Shown here piece by piece: positions 41,603-50,291 of a stretch of DNA of 64,000 nucleotides. The first letter of the stretch is position 1. Each line of letters starts with the position of its first letter. The position numbers and the translations under genes are program-made. The stretch comes from Fen-1038 sp042408355. Its GTDB lineage: Bacteria > Chloroflexota > Anaerolineae > Anaerolineales > Villigracilaceae. Location: the NCBI GenBank assembly GCA_042408355.1, contig JBHORD010000165.1, positions 10,500-74,499 of the forward strand. The letters run 5' to 3'. Under the pieces are notes generated by a model that had not been told where the DNA came from, ran no database searches, and saw only the letters and a program-made list of their open reading frames with translations.

Positions 41603-42853
41603 CTACTCTTTCGTGATCAATCGCACCTGACTTTCATAGAAGAAATAATCCCACGCCCAATTGATCAACACAACCAATCGGTTGCGGAATCCGATCAGGC
41701 GATAGATATGAAGCGCGACCCAGATCGCCCACGCGATGAATCCGCTGAACGATAATCCCCAGATGCGCGCCACCGCCGCGTTGCGTCCGATCGTTGCCAG
41801 CAAGCCGGGATCTTTATAATGGAACGGCTTGGGCTGTTCACCTTTCAACATTCTTCGAATGTTTTCCACTGCGGCTTTTGCCTGTTGTTGCGCGACCGTC
41901 GCCAGCATGGGCAAAGGCTGACCGTTCCCATTGACAAAATAAGCCGCGTCGCCGATGACGAAAACTTCGGGATGATTTGGCAATTGCAGAGTCGCTTCGG
42001 TCACGACTCGACCGGAGGCGGCTTGCCGGACTCCGAGTTGATCCACAAGTTCCGCCGCGCGTACGCCCGCCGTCCAAATCAACGTGTGAGAGGCAATCTG
42101 CTTCCCGTCGCTTAATGTGATCCGTTCGCCGTTATAGTCCGTGAGCCTGGCGTTGACCATCACTTCCACATGTTTCTTGATCAAAAGGTCGCGCGTTGCT
42201 TTGCGGAGTTCATCAGGATAACTCGGCATTACATTTGGTCCGGCTTCCAAAAGAAGCACGCGCGCCTCCCGCAAATCCATCTGCGGATAATCCTTCGCCA
42301 GCACATGCAAAATCAATTCGGCCAACGCGCCGGCAGTTTCCACGCCGGTCGGTCCAGCGCCGACAACGACAAAGGTCAATAATGCGCGGCGTTTATCGGC
42401 ATCCGCTTCACGGCTGGCGCGCTCGAACATTTCCAGCAGATGATTGCGTGTTGCAATCGCGCTTTCGATATTTTTCAATTGAAAAGAGCCGCGTTCCACA
42501 GATTGCAAACCAAAGAAATTCGTCTGACCGCCGACAGCAAGAATCAAATAATCGTAGGCGATCACCGAGCCGTCCATCTTGACAAAACGCGCCTCAAAGT
42601 CAATGCCGGTGACTTCACCCATTTGAAAATTCAAATTCTTCTGGCGTCTGAAGATCGTCCTCACCGGATATGCAATTTGCGAAGGGACAAGTCCCGCGAT
42701 GGCGACTTGATAGAGCAATGGCTGAAACAAATGATAATTTTGTCTGTCAATCAACGTAATGTTGACAGGCGCGTTTGCCAGCCGCTTGGCTGATTCCATC
42801 CCGCCGAAGCCCGCGCCGAGGATGACAACATGGGGAAGTTTCTGTGGCGGCAT
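41603..42853 (-). CDS. ndh: Type II NADH dehydrogenase
   Basis: NDH-2 passes electrons from NADH to quinone without pumping protons, as a peripheral membrane enzyme. The 416-residue protein has two nucleotide-binding motifs, ILGAGFGGMESAKRL for FAD and VVVGAGPTGVETAGAL for NADH, plus VIGDAAYF. The C-terminal 70 residues contain two amphipathic/hydrophobic helices (FSGFIAWAIWVALHIY, LVVLINWAWDYFFY) for membrane attachment. Its promoter carries two Rex-like sites. Confidence 0.93.
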   Translation of the reverse strand: MPPQKLPHVVILGAGFGGMESAKRLANAPVNITLIDRQNYHLFQPLLYQVAIAGLVPSQIAYPVRTIFRRQKNLNFQMGEVTGIDFEARFVKMDGSVIAYDYLILAVGGQTNFFGLQSVERGSFQLKNIESAIATRNHLLEMFERASREADADKRRALLTFVVVGAGPTGVETAGALAELILHVLAKDYPQMDLREARVLLLEAGPNVMPSYPDELRKATRDLLIKKHVEVMVNARLTDYNGERITLSDGKQIASHTLIWTAGVRAAELVDQLGVRQAASGRVVTEATLQLPNHPEVFVIGDAAYFVNGNGQPLPMLATVAQQQAKAAVENIRRMLKGEQPKPFHYKDPGLLATIGRNAAVARIWGLSFSGFIAWAIWVALHIYRLIGFRNRLVVLINWAWDYFFYESQVRLITKE

Positions 42854-42880
42854 TTTGACTCTTTTCTGAGATTGTCCAAA

Positions 42881-42940
42881 TTGTGATTTTGTTCACTACT
42901 ATTATAACCAACTTTGTCTTATTTGTAAAGAATATCACAA
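42881..42940 (-). promoter_or_regulatory. ndh promoter with two Rex-like operators
   Basis: On the minus strand TTTACA (42924-42929), 17 nt, TATAAT (42901-42906). TTGTGATATTCTTTACAA (42923-42940) covers the -35 box and TTGTGATTTTGTTCACTA (42881-42898, plus strand) covers the start point. Each is two changes from the Rex consensus TTGTGAA-N4-TTCACAA. Repression of ndh at low NADH/NAD ratio by Rex is the inferred control. Confidence 0.72.
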
Positions 42941-42953
42941 ACAACTCCCCCAT

Positions 42954-42987
42954 AAAACGACCCTCCCGCCAATTGACGGGAGGGTCG
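42954..42987 (-). terminator. Intrinsic terminator of the galE-protease unit
   Basis: CGACCCTCCCG and CGGGAGGGTCG form an 11-bp stem with an 8-nt loop, followed on the minus strand by TTTTATG. It lies 3 nt after the protease stop codon. Confidence 0.88.
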
Positions 42988-42989
42988 CA

Positions 42990-43643
42990 TCATCTCCAGA
43001 ATTGGAAAAGCGTGAGTCCCATGGAAGCCAAATCAAGCGGAATGCCGATCAGTTCTGCAACCAAACTGATAAACCCCCAGAATGAATTTCCGATGATGGG
43101 CACATACCACAATAGAAGAAAAACGATCCAGACCAACATGCCGCGCGTCTCCGCCATACGCGCTTGAAGTTCGCTGTCCAGGAAGGGTTCGATCACGCCG
43201 TAGCCGTCGAAGGGCGGAAGCGGAATCAGATTCAAGATCACAGCGGAGATTTGCAAAAAGGCGAGAAAAGCCAGCCCGGGCCAGACTCCGTGATTGGTCA
43301 GGGGAGCGAAGCGCAAAATGATGGCGAGGACGATGGCGAGAATCAAATTGGCGGTCGGTCCCGCTAGTGAGACCGCGCTTTTCCACCCGCGGCTTCTTAA
43401 TCGCCACGTTTCAATGTAGACTGCGCCTCCCGGCAAACCGATTCCGCCAAGCACAAGAAATAACAATGGCAGGAGCAGCGAATAAACCGGATGAGTATAT
43501 TTGAGCGGATTGAATGTGAGATAGCCTTTGTCTTTTACAGTTGTATCGCCGCCGAAATAGGCAACGAGCGCGTGCGAGAATTCATGCAGACACAATGAAA
43601 AAACCCAGCCGATCAAAACAACAGTGAAAGTGAGGACGTTCAT
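42990..43643 (-). CDS. Site-2 protease family (M50) membrane metallopeptidase
   Basis: The 217-residue protein has about six helices. The zinc motif HEFSH lies in the first helix (near residue 20) and the third ligand in NLIPLPPFDGYG (near 138), as in short M50 proteases. Such enzymes cleave membrane proteins inside the bilayer; no PDZ domain is present. It overlaps galE by 4 nt (ATGA), a coupling without obvious functional reason. Confidence 0.85.
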   Translation of the reverse strand: MNVLTFTVVLIGWVFSLCLHEFSHALVAYFGGDTTVKDKGYLTFNPLKYTHPVYSLLLPLLFLVLGGIGLPGGAVYIETWRLRSRGWKSAVSLAGPTANLILAIVLAIILRFAPLTNHGVWPGLAFLAFLQISAVILNLIPLPPFDGYGVIEPFLDSELQARMAETRGMLVWIVFLLLWYVPIIGNSFWGFISLVAELIGIPLDLASMGLTLFQFWR

Positions 43644-44617
43644 TCTTCATATCCCTTCGGATGCGCCCTGTGCCACTCCCAGGCGCTCGAAATGATATCG
43701 TGCAGATTTTCGTGCTGCGGAGTCCATCCAAGCTCGCGGCGGATTTTAGCCGACGAGGCAATCAGGCGCGCCGGATCGCCGGTTCTGCGCGGGGACTCGA
43801 TGGCGGGGATGGCGTGACCCGTGACTTTGCGCGCCGTCTCGATCACCTCGCGGACCGAATAGCCGCTTCCGCTTCCGAGGTTGTAGATCAGCCTGTCGCT
43901 TTTTTCCAATGCATCGAGAGCCAGCAAATGCGCGGACACCAGATCCGCGATGTGAATGTAATCGCGGATGCACGTGCCGTCCGGCGTCGGATAATCCGTG
44001 CCATAAATCATAGCCGCATCGGACTGTCCCAATGCGACTTTAAGAACACGCGGAATCAAGTGCGACTCGGGCCGGTGCGCTTCGCCGCGCCCGGGCAATG
44101 CGCCGCAGGCATTGAAATATCGCAGCGCGGCAAAATGCAATCCGTGAATTTGACGATACCAATCCAACGCCTGCTCGACCATTAACTTGGTATGGCCGTA
44201 AACGTTCGTGGGGCCGAGCGGCGATTCTTCGGTCAGCGGCTGGTCGCTGGATTGATAAACGGCGGCGGTGGACGATAACACAAATCGTTCTATGCCTGCG
44301 TTTTTGCAGGCCTCGATCAATCTTAACGAGTTCATCAAATTGTTGTGATAAAACCGCCCCGGTTCCTTCATCGACTCGCCCGCCTCGATGAACGCCGCAA
44401 AGTGCATGACCGCGTCGAACTTTTGCGTAGTCAGCGCTTCAACCAGCGCGTGTGAATCGTCCAACGAGGCATGGATGAACTTTGCGCCGTCCGGCACCGC
44501 CGCACGATGACCCGTAACGAGCGAATCATAAACCGTGACGGAATGTCCCGCTTTGATCAAGGCTTCAGCGGTTGCAGAGCCAATGTATCCCGCCCCGCCG
44601 GTGATAAAGATATTCAT
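43640..44617 (-). CDS. galE: UDP-glucose 4-epimerase
   Basis: The enzyme interconverts UDP-glucose and UDP-galactose. The 325-residue protein has TGGAGYIGSATAEAL, the SSTAAVYQ segment, YxxxK in NVYGHTKLMVEQ and the RYFNACGA and TPDGTCIRDYIH motifs that mark GalE. GAGGAATT precedes the ATG. It could serve the surface-glycan cluster 10 kb away. Confidence 0.93.
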   Translation of the reverse strand: MNIFITGGAGYIGSATAEALIKAGHSVTVYDSLVTGHRAAVPDGAKFIHASLDDSHALVEALTTQKFDAVMHFAAFIEAGESMKEPGRFYHNNLMNSLRLIEACKNAGIERFVLSSTAAVYQSSDQPLTEESPLGPTNVYGHTKLMVEQALDWYRQIHGLHFAALRYFNACGALPGRGEAHRPESHLIPRVLKVALGQSDAAMIYGTDYPTPDGTCIRDYIHIADLVSAHLLALDALEKSDRLIYNLGSGSGYSVREVIETARKVTGHAIPAIESPRRTGDPARLIASSAKIRRELGWTPQHENLHDIISSAWEWHRAHPKGYEE

Positions 44618-44679
44618 AATTCCTCTTCTCCAAACACAAAGGACACAAAGGCGCGAAGGAAAAAATTTGTGTGCTTTGG

Positions 44680-46143
44680 TTAAAAACCTGGCGCCTGTTT
44701 ATGCCAATCCGTGACCTGCTGATACGCGTGCGTAACCTGCAATAACAAATCCTCGCGGAAGTGCGGGGCAATCAATTGCAGTCCAATGGGCAGATGATTT
44801 TTATCAAAGCCGCAGTTGAATGAAATGCCCGGCACGCCCGCCAGGCTTGCCGGCAAGGTGAACACATCTTCCAAATACATCGCCAGCGGATCGTTCACAT
44901 GTTCGCCGATCTTGAACGCGGTCTCGGGCGCGGTCGGGGCGGCGATCAAATCCACGTCGCGGAACGCCGCTTCAAAATCCCGTTTGATAAGCGTACGGAC
45001 TTTCTGCGCCTGTCCGTAATAGGCGTCGTAATATCCGGCAGAAAGCGCGTACGTCCCGATCATGATTCTGCGCGTCACTTCGGGACCGAATTTTTGTCCG
45101 CGTGTCTTGAAGTAGACATCCCATAAATTATCCGCATCGACGCGCGGGCCATAGCGGATACCGTCAAAGCGCGCCAGATTTGCGGACGCCTCGGCGGGCG
45201 CGATGATGTAATAAACCGGCAGCGCATATTCGGTATGCGGCAGGCTGATCTCACGAATTTCCGCGCCGAGCTCTCTCAATTGTTGGATGGCTATCCGCGT
45301 CTTTTCCTCGACGTCGGGCTGGATGCCGCGAATAAAATATTCTCTCGGCACGCCGATCTTTAATCCGCGCAACGCATCGCCGTCAAAATTGATTTCCGGA
45401 ACCGGCATGTCTGCGGATGTCGCGTCCAATTCATCGCGCCCCGCCATCGCCGAAAAAATGTGCGCCACGTCCTGCGCGCTTCGGCCAAACGCGCCGACCG
45501 TATCGAGCGATGAGCCAAACGCGATCAAACCGTAACGTGAGACGCGTCCGTATGTTGTTTTGAGTCCGGTGACGCCGCACAACGAGGCGGGCTGGCGGAC
45601 GCTGCCGCCGGTGTCTGTGCCGAGCGCGGCGGGAACACAGCGCGCGGCGACAGCCGCCGCGCTTCCGCCCGATGAGCCGCCGGGGACGCGCCTCAAATCC
45701 CAGGGATTGTGTGTATAACCGTACGCTGAGTGTTCGGTGGACGATCCCATCGCAAACTCATCGTTATTGGTTTTTCCAACGATGATTGCGCCGGCATCCT
45801 TCAATCTTTTAACGGATGTGGCGGTGAAGGGAGGCACATAGCCCTCGAGAATTTTCGAGCCGGCCGTGCAAGGTAAACCTTCAACCGTCAACACATCTTT
45901 GATCGCGATGGGAATGCCGAGCAGGGGCGGCTGACCGGTCTTTCCTTCAGATTTACGTTTCTTATCCGCTTCATCTGCATCTGCAAGCGCCTGTTCGCCG
46001 GCAATGTAAAGAAAGGCGTGCAATGCTGGTTCCACTTGCGATAAACGATCCAGCGCGGCCTGCACAAGTTCCCGGCTAGAAAATTCGCCTTTGTTCAAGC
46101 CGGCTTGCATTTCAGTGAGAGTGAGATCAGTCAGGTCAGTCAT
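44680..46143 (-). CDS. gatA: Glutamyl/aspartyl-tRNA amidotransferase subunit A
   Basis: GatA releases ammonia from glutamine for conversion of Glu-tRNA-Gln (or Asp-tRNA-Asn). The protein (487 residues) has the amidase triad: lysine in PIAIKDVLT near residue 82, and the serines of GGSSGGSAAAVAA and DTGGSVRQPAS. SMAGRDELDATS-type and C-terminal FNCGFDKNHLPIGLQLIAP segments are normal for GatA. It follows gatC by 35 nt; gatB is not in the window. An upstream GTG start, four codons longer, is possible. Confidence 0.95.
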   Translation of the reverse strand: MTDLTDLTLTEMQAGLNKGEFSSRELVQAALDRLSQVEPALHAFLYIAGEQALADADEADKKRKSEGKTGQPPLLGIPIAIKDVLTVEGLPCTAGSKILEGYVPPFTATSVKRLKDAGAIIVGKTNNDEFAMGSSTEHSAYGYTHNPWDLRRVPGGSSGGSAAAVAARCVPAALGTDTGGSVRQPASLCGVTGLKTTYGRVSRYGLIAFGSSLDTVGAFGRSAQDVAHIFSAMAGRDELDATSADMPVPEINFDGDALRGLKIGVPREYFIRGIQPDVEEKTRIAIQQLRELGAEIREISLPHTEYALPVYYIIAPAEASANLARFDGIRYGPRVDADNLWDVYFKTRGQKFGPEVTRRIMIGTYALSAGYYDAYYGQAQKVRTLIKRDFEAAFRDVDLIAAPTAPETAFKIGEHVNDPLAMYLEDVFTLPASLAGVPGISFNCGFDKNHLPIGLQLIAPHFREDLLLQVTHAYQQVTDWHKQAPGF

Positions 46144-46178
46144 AACTTGGGCCACAGATTACGGCGGTTCGTGGTTCG

Positions 46179-46466
46179 CTATTCAAACACCGGCGGAATT
46201 TTAAATTGATCGTCCTCGACGCTGGGCGCGTTCTTGAACAACGCCTCTTTGGGCAAACCCGGACGCGATTCGTCCCCGCGCGGGATCATTTGAGTCAATC
46301 CGCCGCCGGCAGTCGGGGGGACATCCTTTGTATCCAGTTCGCGCAGTTTTTCGATGTACTCCAGAATCGCAGAAAGCTGTTCACGGTAGAGTTCTTTCTG
46401 TTCCCCGGTCAATTCGAGCCGCGCCAATCTGGCGATATGTTCGACTTCTTTTTCGGTAAGAGCCAT
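46179..46466 (-). CDS. gatC: Glutamyl/aspartyl-tRNA amidotransferase subunit C
   Basis: GatC is the small belt subunit that wraps GatA and GatB. The 95-residue protein has the standard start (LTEKEVEHIARLARLEL), the helical QLSAILEYIEKLRELDT segment and the RGDESRPGLP motif. TATAAT with a preceding TGA lies 6 nt before the ATG and no ribosome binding site is present, so the operon appears to start with a leaderless mRNA. Confidence 0.94.
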   Translation of the reverse strand: MALTEKEVEHIARLARLELTGEQKELYREQLSAILEYIEKLRELDTKDVPPTAGGGLTQMIPRGDESRPGLPKEALFKNAPSVEDDQFKIPPVFE

Positions 46467-46472
46467 GACAAA

Positions 46473-46481
46473 ATTATATCA
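46473..46481 (-). promoter_or_regulatory. Extended -10 leaderless promoter of gatC-gatA
   Basis: TGA-TATAAT on the minus strand, 6 nt from the gatC ATG. The -35 region is weak, as expected with an extended -10 box. Confidence 0.72.
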
Positions 46482-46497
46482 GTTGAAAGTTGAAGGT

Positions 46498-47382
46498 TTA
46501 AGGTTGAGGCGTGGGGCTTTCCGCGCTCCAGCCTTCGGCATACCATTGCAAATATTCTTCAACATGTGCGTGCCAGTAGTTTTCGCTATGGTCGCCGGTA
46601 TATAAATGCCACTCATGCGGAATCTGATAATCGCTCAACAGGCTTTCAAATTGCATGATGGTTCCCAATTCTTTATCCTGATCGCCTGCGTCCATCCAAA
46701 TGCGCGGCCATGAATTGGACGGGACCATGCGAATCCAGTCTTCGAGGTAAGGCGCGTCTGTCACAAAGATGGCCGGCGAATGCATTCCCAGGGCGCCGAA
46801 CATATCGTAATGTTTCAAACCCAATTCGATGGTCCAGCCGCCGCCGCGCGACAGACCGCCCAAGGCGCGATGGGCACGATCGGCGAGGGTGCGATAGTGC
46901 TGGTCAACATATGGAATGATCAGGTTGATCAGCCGGTCGCCAAAGCCGGGCCCCGGAGGAAGATTCCAGTAGCGGTCATCGGGAAAGACAATGATGAACG
47001 GCGGCGCTTTGCCGGAATGAATCAAAGCGTCCGCGGCGGACGGCGCGCCGAGGCGAATCCATTCGTCGTCATCGTATGTTTGACCGTGAAGCAAATATAC
47101 AACGGGATAACGCTCACTGATATTCTGGTCGTAGCAGGGCGGCAGATAAATCAGAAATAATTGCGGAGGCTTGGTCGAGTCAAGCTCGCCGCTGTCCACG
47201 CGGCCGGGCTGCGAGAGACAGGTCAACGGCGTGGCGGTTGGAATGACGGTCAGTGTGGCAGACGGCGCGATGGCCGCGGGCGATGGAAAATCTGCCGGCG
47301 TTGAGGTCGGCCGGTTTAACGGCGAGCAGGCTGAAAGTCCGGGCAGGAACGAAAGGATTAAAATCATGCGAAGATAAGTCAT
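46498..47382 (-). CDS. Esterase-family lipoprotein
   Basis: The 294-residue protein has a signal peptide with lipobox LSAC, a Thr/Pro linker, then an alpha/beta hydrolase of the putative-esterase (enterochelin esterase/antigen 85-like) family. The nucleophile is in GGLSRGGGW, the acid probably in DAGDQD and the histidine in GDHSENYWHAH. It is therefore a surface-anchored carboxyl-ester hydrolase; substrate unknown. TATAAT lies at 47419-47424 on the minus strand, giving a short leader. The longer upstream frame is discarded because it would bury the signal peptide. Confidence 0.82.
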   Translation of the reverse strand: MTYLRMILILSFLPGLSACSPLNRPTSTPADFPSPAAIAPSATLTVIPTATPLTCLSQPGRVDSGELDSTKPPQLFLIYLPPCYDQNISERYPVVYLLHGQTYDDDEWIRLGAPSAADALIHSGKAPPFIIVFPDDRYWNLPPGPGFGDRLINLIIPYVDQHYRTLADRAHRALGGLSRGGGWTIELGLKHYDMFGALGMHSPAIFVTDAPYLEDWIRMVPSNSWPRIWMDAGDQDKELGTIMQFESLLSDYQIPHEWHLYTGDHSENYWHAHVEEYLQWYAEGWSAESPTPQP

Positions 47383-47460
47383 CAAAAGCCCTGTGCTTGA
47401 CGGGGGATAATCCTTCGCATTATACTCGCCGTGCCCGGCGCACAGAACAGCGCCAGGCCG

Positions 47461-47536
47461 CGGGGTGTAGCGCAGTTGGTAGCGCGCTTGCTTTGGGAGC
47501 AAGAGGTCCCGGGTTCAAATCCCGGCACCCCGACCA
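47461..47536 (+). tRNA. tRNA-Pro (anticodon TGG)
   Basis: Full cloverleaf: acceptor CGGGGTG/CACCCCG, D-arm GCGC...GCGC, anticodon stem CTTGC/GCAAG with TGG at 47494-47496, T-arm CCGGG/CCCGG with TTCAAAT. The 3' CCA is encoded. Confidence 0.97.
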
Positions 47537-47542
47537 AGGTCC

Positions 47543-47611
47543 AACCACAGAGACACAGAGTTCACGAAGATTTAGAAAAGTCTAAGCGTTCTCTGTCTCT
47601 CTGTGGTTTTA
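47543..47611 (+). terminator. Hairpin terminator after tRNA-Pro, repeat-like
   Basis: AACCACAGAGACACAGAG pairs with CTCTGTCTCTCTGTGGTT (17 of 18 bases) across a 30-nt loop and is followed by TTATT. The sequence is of the widespread ACCACAGAGACACAGAG type seen between genes in many genomes. Confidence 0.7.
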
Positions 47612-47645
47612 TTAAGCGGTGTGTTAAAATAAATATGGAGGGTTT

Positions 47646-47945
47646 ATGGCAAAGTTCGATGGAGTAATCGAAGCAGTCCGCTACAAAGGCGGAAAAATTG
47701 AGGTGGTACGCGCTTATGAAAGACGCGGCGCAACTTTTTCGGATTGTGTCTTGCTCGACCGGAAGACTTTGATGGAACGTCTCAAACAAGGCAAACGTTT
47801 TGTGACCGGCCAGCGCAAGGAATTTTGGGCCAGCACCTTCGATGTTGGCAAGCCGGTGAGGCTGGTTGGTGCGGACGATAAATTAGCGGTGACGACTTTG
47901 GCGCAGGCGGACCACGACGAATTGGAAGGTGTGCCTGCTTTCTAA
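47646..47945 (+). CDS. Small protein of unknown function
   Basis: A 99-residue protein with a GGAGGG site 3-4 nt before the ATG. It begins MAKFDGVIEAVRYKGGKI and has a regular alternation of charged and hydrophobic residues suggesting a small beta-barrel followed by a helix (KTLMERLKQGKRFV). No signal peptide or membrane helix. I do not recognise the family. It lies 38 nt before the NERD-like gene, with which it may be co-transcribed. Confidence 0.65.
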   Translation: MAKFDGVIEAVRYKGGKIEVVRAYERRGATFSDCVLLDRKTLMERLKQGKRFVTGQRKEFWASTFDVGKPVRLVGADDKLAVTTLAQADHDELEGVPAF

Positions 47946-47983
47946 CCGCCTTTCCTGCTCTGGACTTCGGATCGGAACCCGTT

Positions 47984-48913
47984 ATGAGAATTATTGACAA
48001 GACCCCGCTTCAAGACGAGAAAGGCCAGATTGGACTTCTGCAGCGTTTGCAGGGTACGCTGCAATATGGATTCTCCTGGTATTCCGAGCTGGAAGCCCAG
48101 AAAGGAATCATCGCCCAGCTTGACCGCGCCATTGAAAAAGGATTTGTTCTCATCCGCAACCTGACATTGCCCGGCACTGAGATTGTCATACCGATTATTC
48201 TGGTGGGCTTGTCCGGTGTATACGTGATCTATGTGACTCATCTCACCGGCGTGTATGAAGCCAGAGGAGACCAATGGGGCACAAGCAGCAATGGACGGTT
48301 TACCCCGGCTCCCGTCAACCTCATGACTCGCGCGGCTCAATTAGCCAAAGTATTACAAAAATATTTGGATCAGCAAGGCATCACCCTGCCTGCGCCCATC
48401 GAACCGGTCCTGATTGCGTCAAGTCCTGCAATGCACATCGAATCGAATCGCCCGCTGGTGCGCGTGGTGATGAGCGACGCCGTCAAACAATTTGCGGCGT
48501 CGTTGTTGCAGGCGCGGCCCGTCATGAGGTCTGATCTTGTTTATGATCTGGCAGACCGCATCGTGAATCCGCGTCCCAAAACCGAACCACAGCCTGCCAT
48601 GCCCGCGCCGGCCTCACAAGCCCATGCCCCTCAGCAACAGCCATCACGCGCGCAGGCCATTTTCAAAGCCTCACAGGAAGCCCAGCCTTTTGATCCAAAT
48701 GATTTGAGTTTTGCTTTGGATGAAACGGCCGCGCCCGCGCAGAACAGCGTTCCGCAGAAACTGCGCGAGACGAGTCCCTCCCGCGCTCTGCCGCAGCCTG
48801 CCAAACGTCAGGGCTTGAGCGTGATGCAGTGGGCCGTTTTGGGGGCAATGATCGTGATCGAATGCTGCGTGATTGCCGGGTTTGGATATTTCATCTTCTT
48901 TGCCAATCGTTAG
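47984..48913 (+). CDS. Membrane-anchored protein with degenerate NERD-like domain
   Basis: Residues 1-175 of this 309-residue protein follow the pattern of a nuclease-related (NERD) domain: an N-terminal helix, GFVLIRNLTLPGTE, then VGLSGVYVIYVTHLTG and RGDQW. In active NERD proteins the middle strands carry Asp and Glu-x-Lys; here these positions read hydrophobic or Thr/His, so nuclease activity is unlikely. A Pro/Gln/Ala-rich linker (about 200-270) and one C-terminal membrane helix (about 283-305) follow, leaving the domain in the cytoplasm. Role unknown. Confidence 0.6.
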   Translation: MRIIDKTPLQDEKGQIGLLQRLQGTLQYGFSWYSELEAQKGIIAQLDRAIEKGFVLIRNLTLPGTEIVIPIILVGLSGVYVIYVTHLTGVYEARGDQWGTSSNGRFTPAPVNLMTRAAQLAKVLQKYLDQQGITLPAPIEPVLIASSPAMHIESNRPLVRVVMSDAVKQFAASLLQARPVMRSDLVYDLADRIVNPRPKTEPQPAMPAPASQAHAPQQQPSRAQAIFKASQEAQPFDPNDLSFALDETAAPAQNSVPQKLRETSPSRALPQPAKRQGLSVMQWAVLGAMIVIECCVIAGFGYFIFFANR

Positions 48914-48918
48914 CCGTC

Positions 48919-49668
48919 TTGTCTTCTCCTTATCTTTCAATTGTTATTCCTGCACACAACGAAGAGCATCGTCTGCCCCGAACCCTGGAGCAGGTCTTCG
49001 CTTTTCTTGCGCAACAGGACTATGCCGCCGAAGTGCTGGTCGTTGAAAACGGAAGCACCGATCGCACATTGCAACTCGCGCAGGATTATGCCAGACTGCA
49101 CAACACACTGCGTGTGATCCGCGAAGAAGGACGCGGCAAAGGTCTGGCTGTCCGGCGCGGAATGCTCGAAGCGCGCGGCGAATACCGCTTCATGTGCGAC
49201 GCCGATCTCTCCATGCCGGTGGAAGAAATCAACAAATTTTTTCCGGCCGCCTCCGCCGCTTTCGATATTGCCATTGCCTCGCGCGAGGCCCCGGGGGCGA
49301 CGCGTTACAACGAGCCGCGCTATCGTCACCTGGGCGGGCGCTTCATCAATCTGATCATTCGCTGGTTGATTCTTCCCGGACTGCAGGATACGCAATGCGG
49401 CTTCAAATGTTTCCGCGCGCCGGTTGCGGAGGATCTCTTTCGGCGGCAGACCCTGATGGGCTGGTCGTTCGACATCGAACTGCTTTTTATCGCGCGGCGG
49501 CGCGGTTACCGCGTGATCGAAATTCCGATTGATTGGTATTATCAGGCGGAAAGCAAGGTCAACGCCTTGAGCGATGCCCTGCAAATGATCCGCGATATTT
49601 TTCGCATTCACGCCAACGCGCGGCAGGGACTCTACGACGATGCGAAATCATCCGAATCTACAATTTGA
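48919..49668 (+). CDS. Dolichyl-phosphate-glucosyltransferase-like GT2
   Basis: The GT-A protein has SIVIPAHNEEHRLPRTLE, VENGSTDRT, CDADLSMP (DxD) and TQCGFKCFRAPVAEDLF with WSFDIELLFIARRRGY, the pattern of eukaryotic ALG5-like and bacterial polyprenyl-phosphate glucosyltransferases. About 249 residues. The start is uncertain: no ATG lies after the preceding stop, so I take the TTG 6 nt behind it. It overlaps rnhB by 29 nt. Confidence 0.85.
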   Translation: MSSPYLSIVIPAHNEEHRLPRTLEQVFAFLAQQDYAAEVLVVENGSTDRTLQLAQDYARLHNTLRVIREEGRGKGLAVRRGMLEARGEYRFMCDADLSMPVEEINKFFPAASAAFDIAIASREAPGATRYNEPRYRHLGGRFINLIIRWLILPGLQDTQCGFKCFRAPVAEDLFRRQTLMGWSFDIELLFIARRRGYRVIEIPIDWYYQAESKVNALSDALQMIRDIFRIHANARQGLYDDAKSSESTI

Positions 49669-50260
49669 ACGGGCGCTTTGGGAAAGCGGAATCCGTTTTG
49701 TCGCAGGATTGGACGAAGCCGGGCGCGGCGCATTGGCGGGACCGGTGGCCGTCGGCGCGGTCATCCTCCCAAACGACTCGAATCTTTCCCTGACCTTGAG
49801 CGGCGTGCGCGATTCCAAGCAGATGACTCCGCTGGAGCGTGAATCCGCCGCGCCGCGCATCAAGGAAGCCGCGCTGACATGGGGCGTGGGATTCGCCTCG
49901 CCCGAGGAAATTGATTTGCTCGGCATTGTCGCGGCAACGCGATTCGCCGCGCTACGCGCCCTCGAATCTTTATCCCTTGTCCCTGCTTACCTTCTTACCG
50001 ATTTCCGTCTGGAACTTCCCGAACTCGATATTTCCCAAACCGCGCTGGTCAAAGGCGACGCGTTATGCCTGAGCATCGCGGCCGCCTCCGTGCTGGCGAA
50101 GACCGCGCGGGATGAATTAATGCGCGGCCTGGATTCGCTGCATCCGGGCTACGGGCTTGGAAAACATAAAGGGTACGGCACGCCGGCCCATCGTCTCGCG
50201 TTGAAGCGATTGGGAATGTCAGCCGTTCACCGCAAAACGTTTGCGTTCGGCAAATCGTAA
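49640..50260 (+). CDS. rnhB: Ribonuclease HII
   Basis: RNase HII removes ribonucleotides from DNA and RNA-DNA hybrids. The 206-residue protein has AGLDEAGRGALAGPV (catalytic Asp-Glu and the GRG that recognises the ribose junction), GVRDSKQMTP, LVKGDALCLSIAAASVLAKTARD and HPGYGLGKHKGYGT. Length is typical. It shares its first 29 nt with the end of the glycosyltransferase gene. Confidence 0.95.
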   Translation: MRNHPNLQFERALWESGIRFVAGLDEAGRGALAGPVAVGAVILPNDSNLSLTLSGVRDSKQMTPLERESAAPRIKEAALTWGVGFASPEEIDLLGIVAATRFAALRALESLSLVPAYLLTDFRLELPELDISQTALVKGDALCLSIAAASVLAKTARDELMRGLDSLHPGYGLGKHKGYGTPAHRLALKRLGMSAVHRKTFAFGKS

Positions 50261-50291
50261 AACGCGTCTGCCGTTTTTGTTTTGCGTTTTC

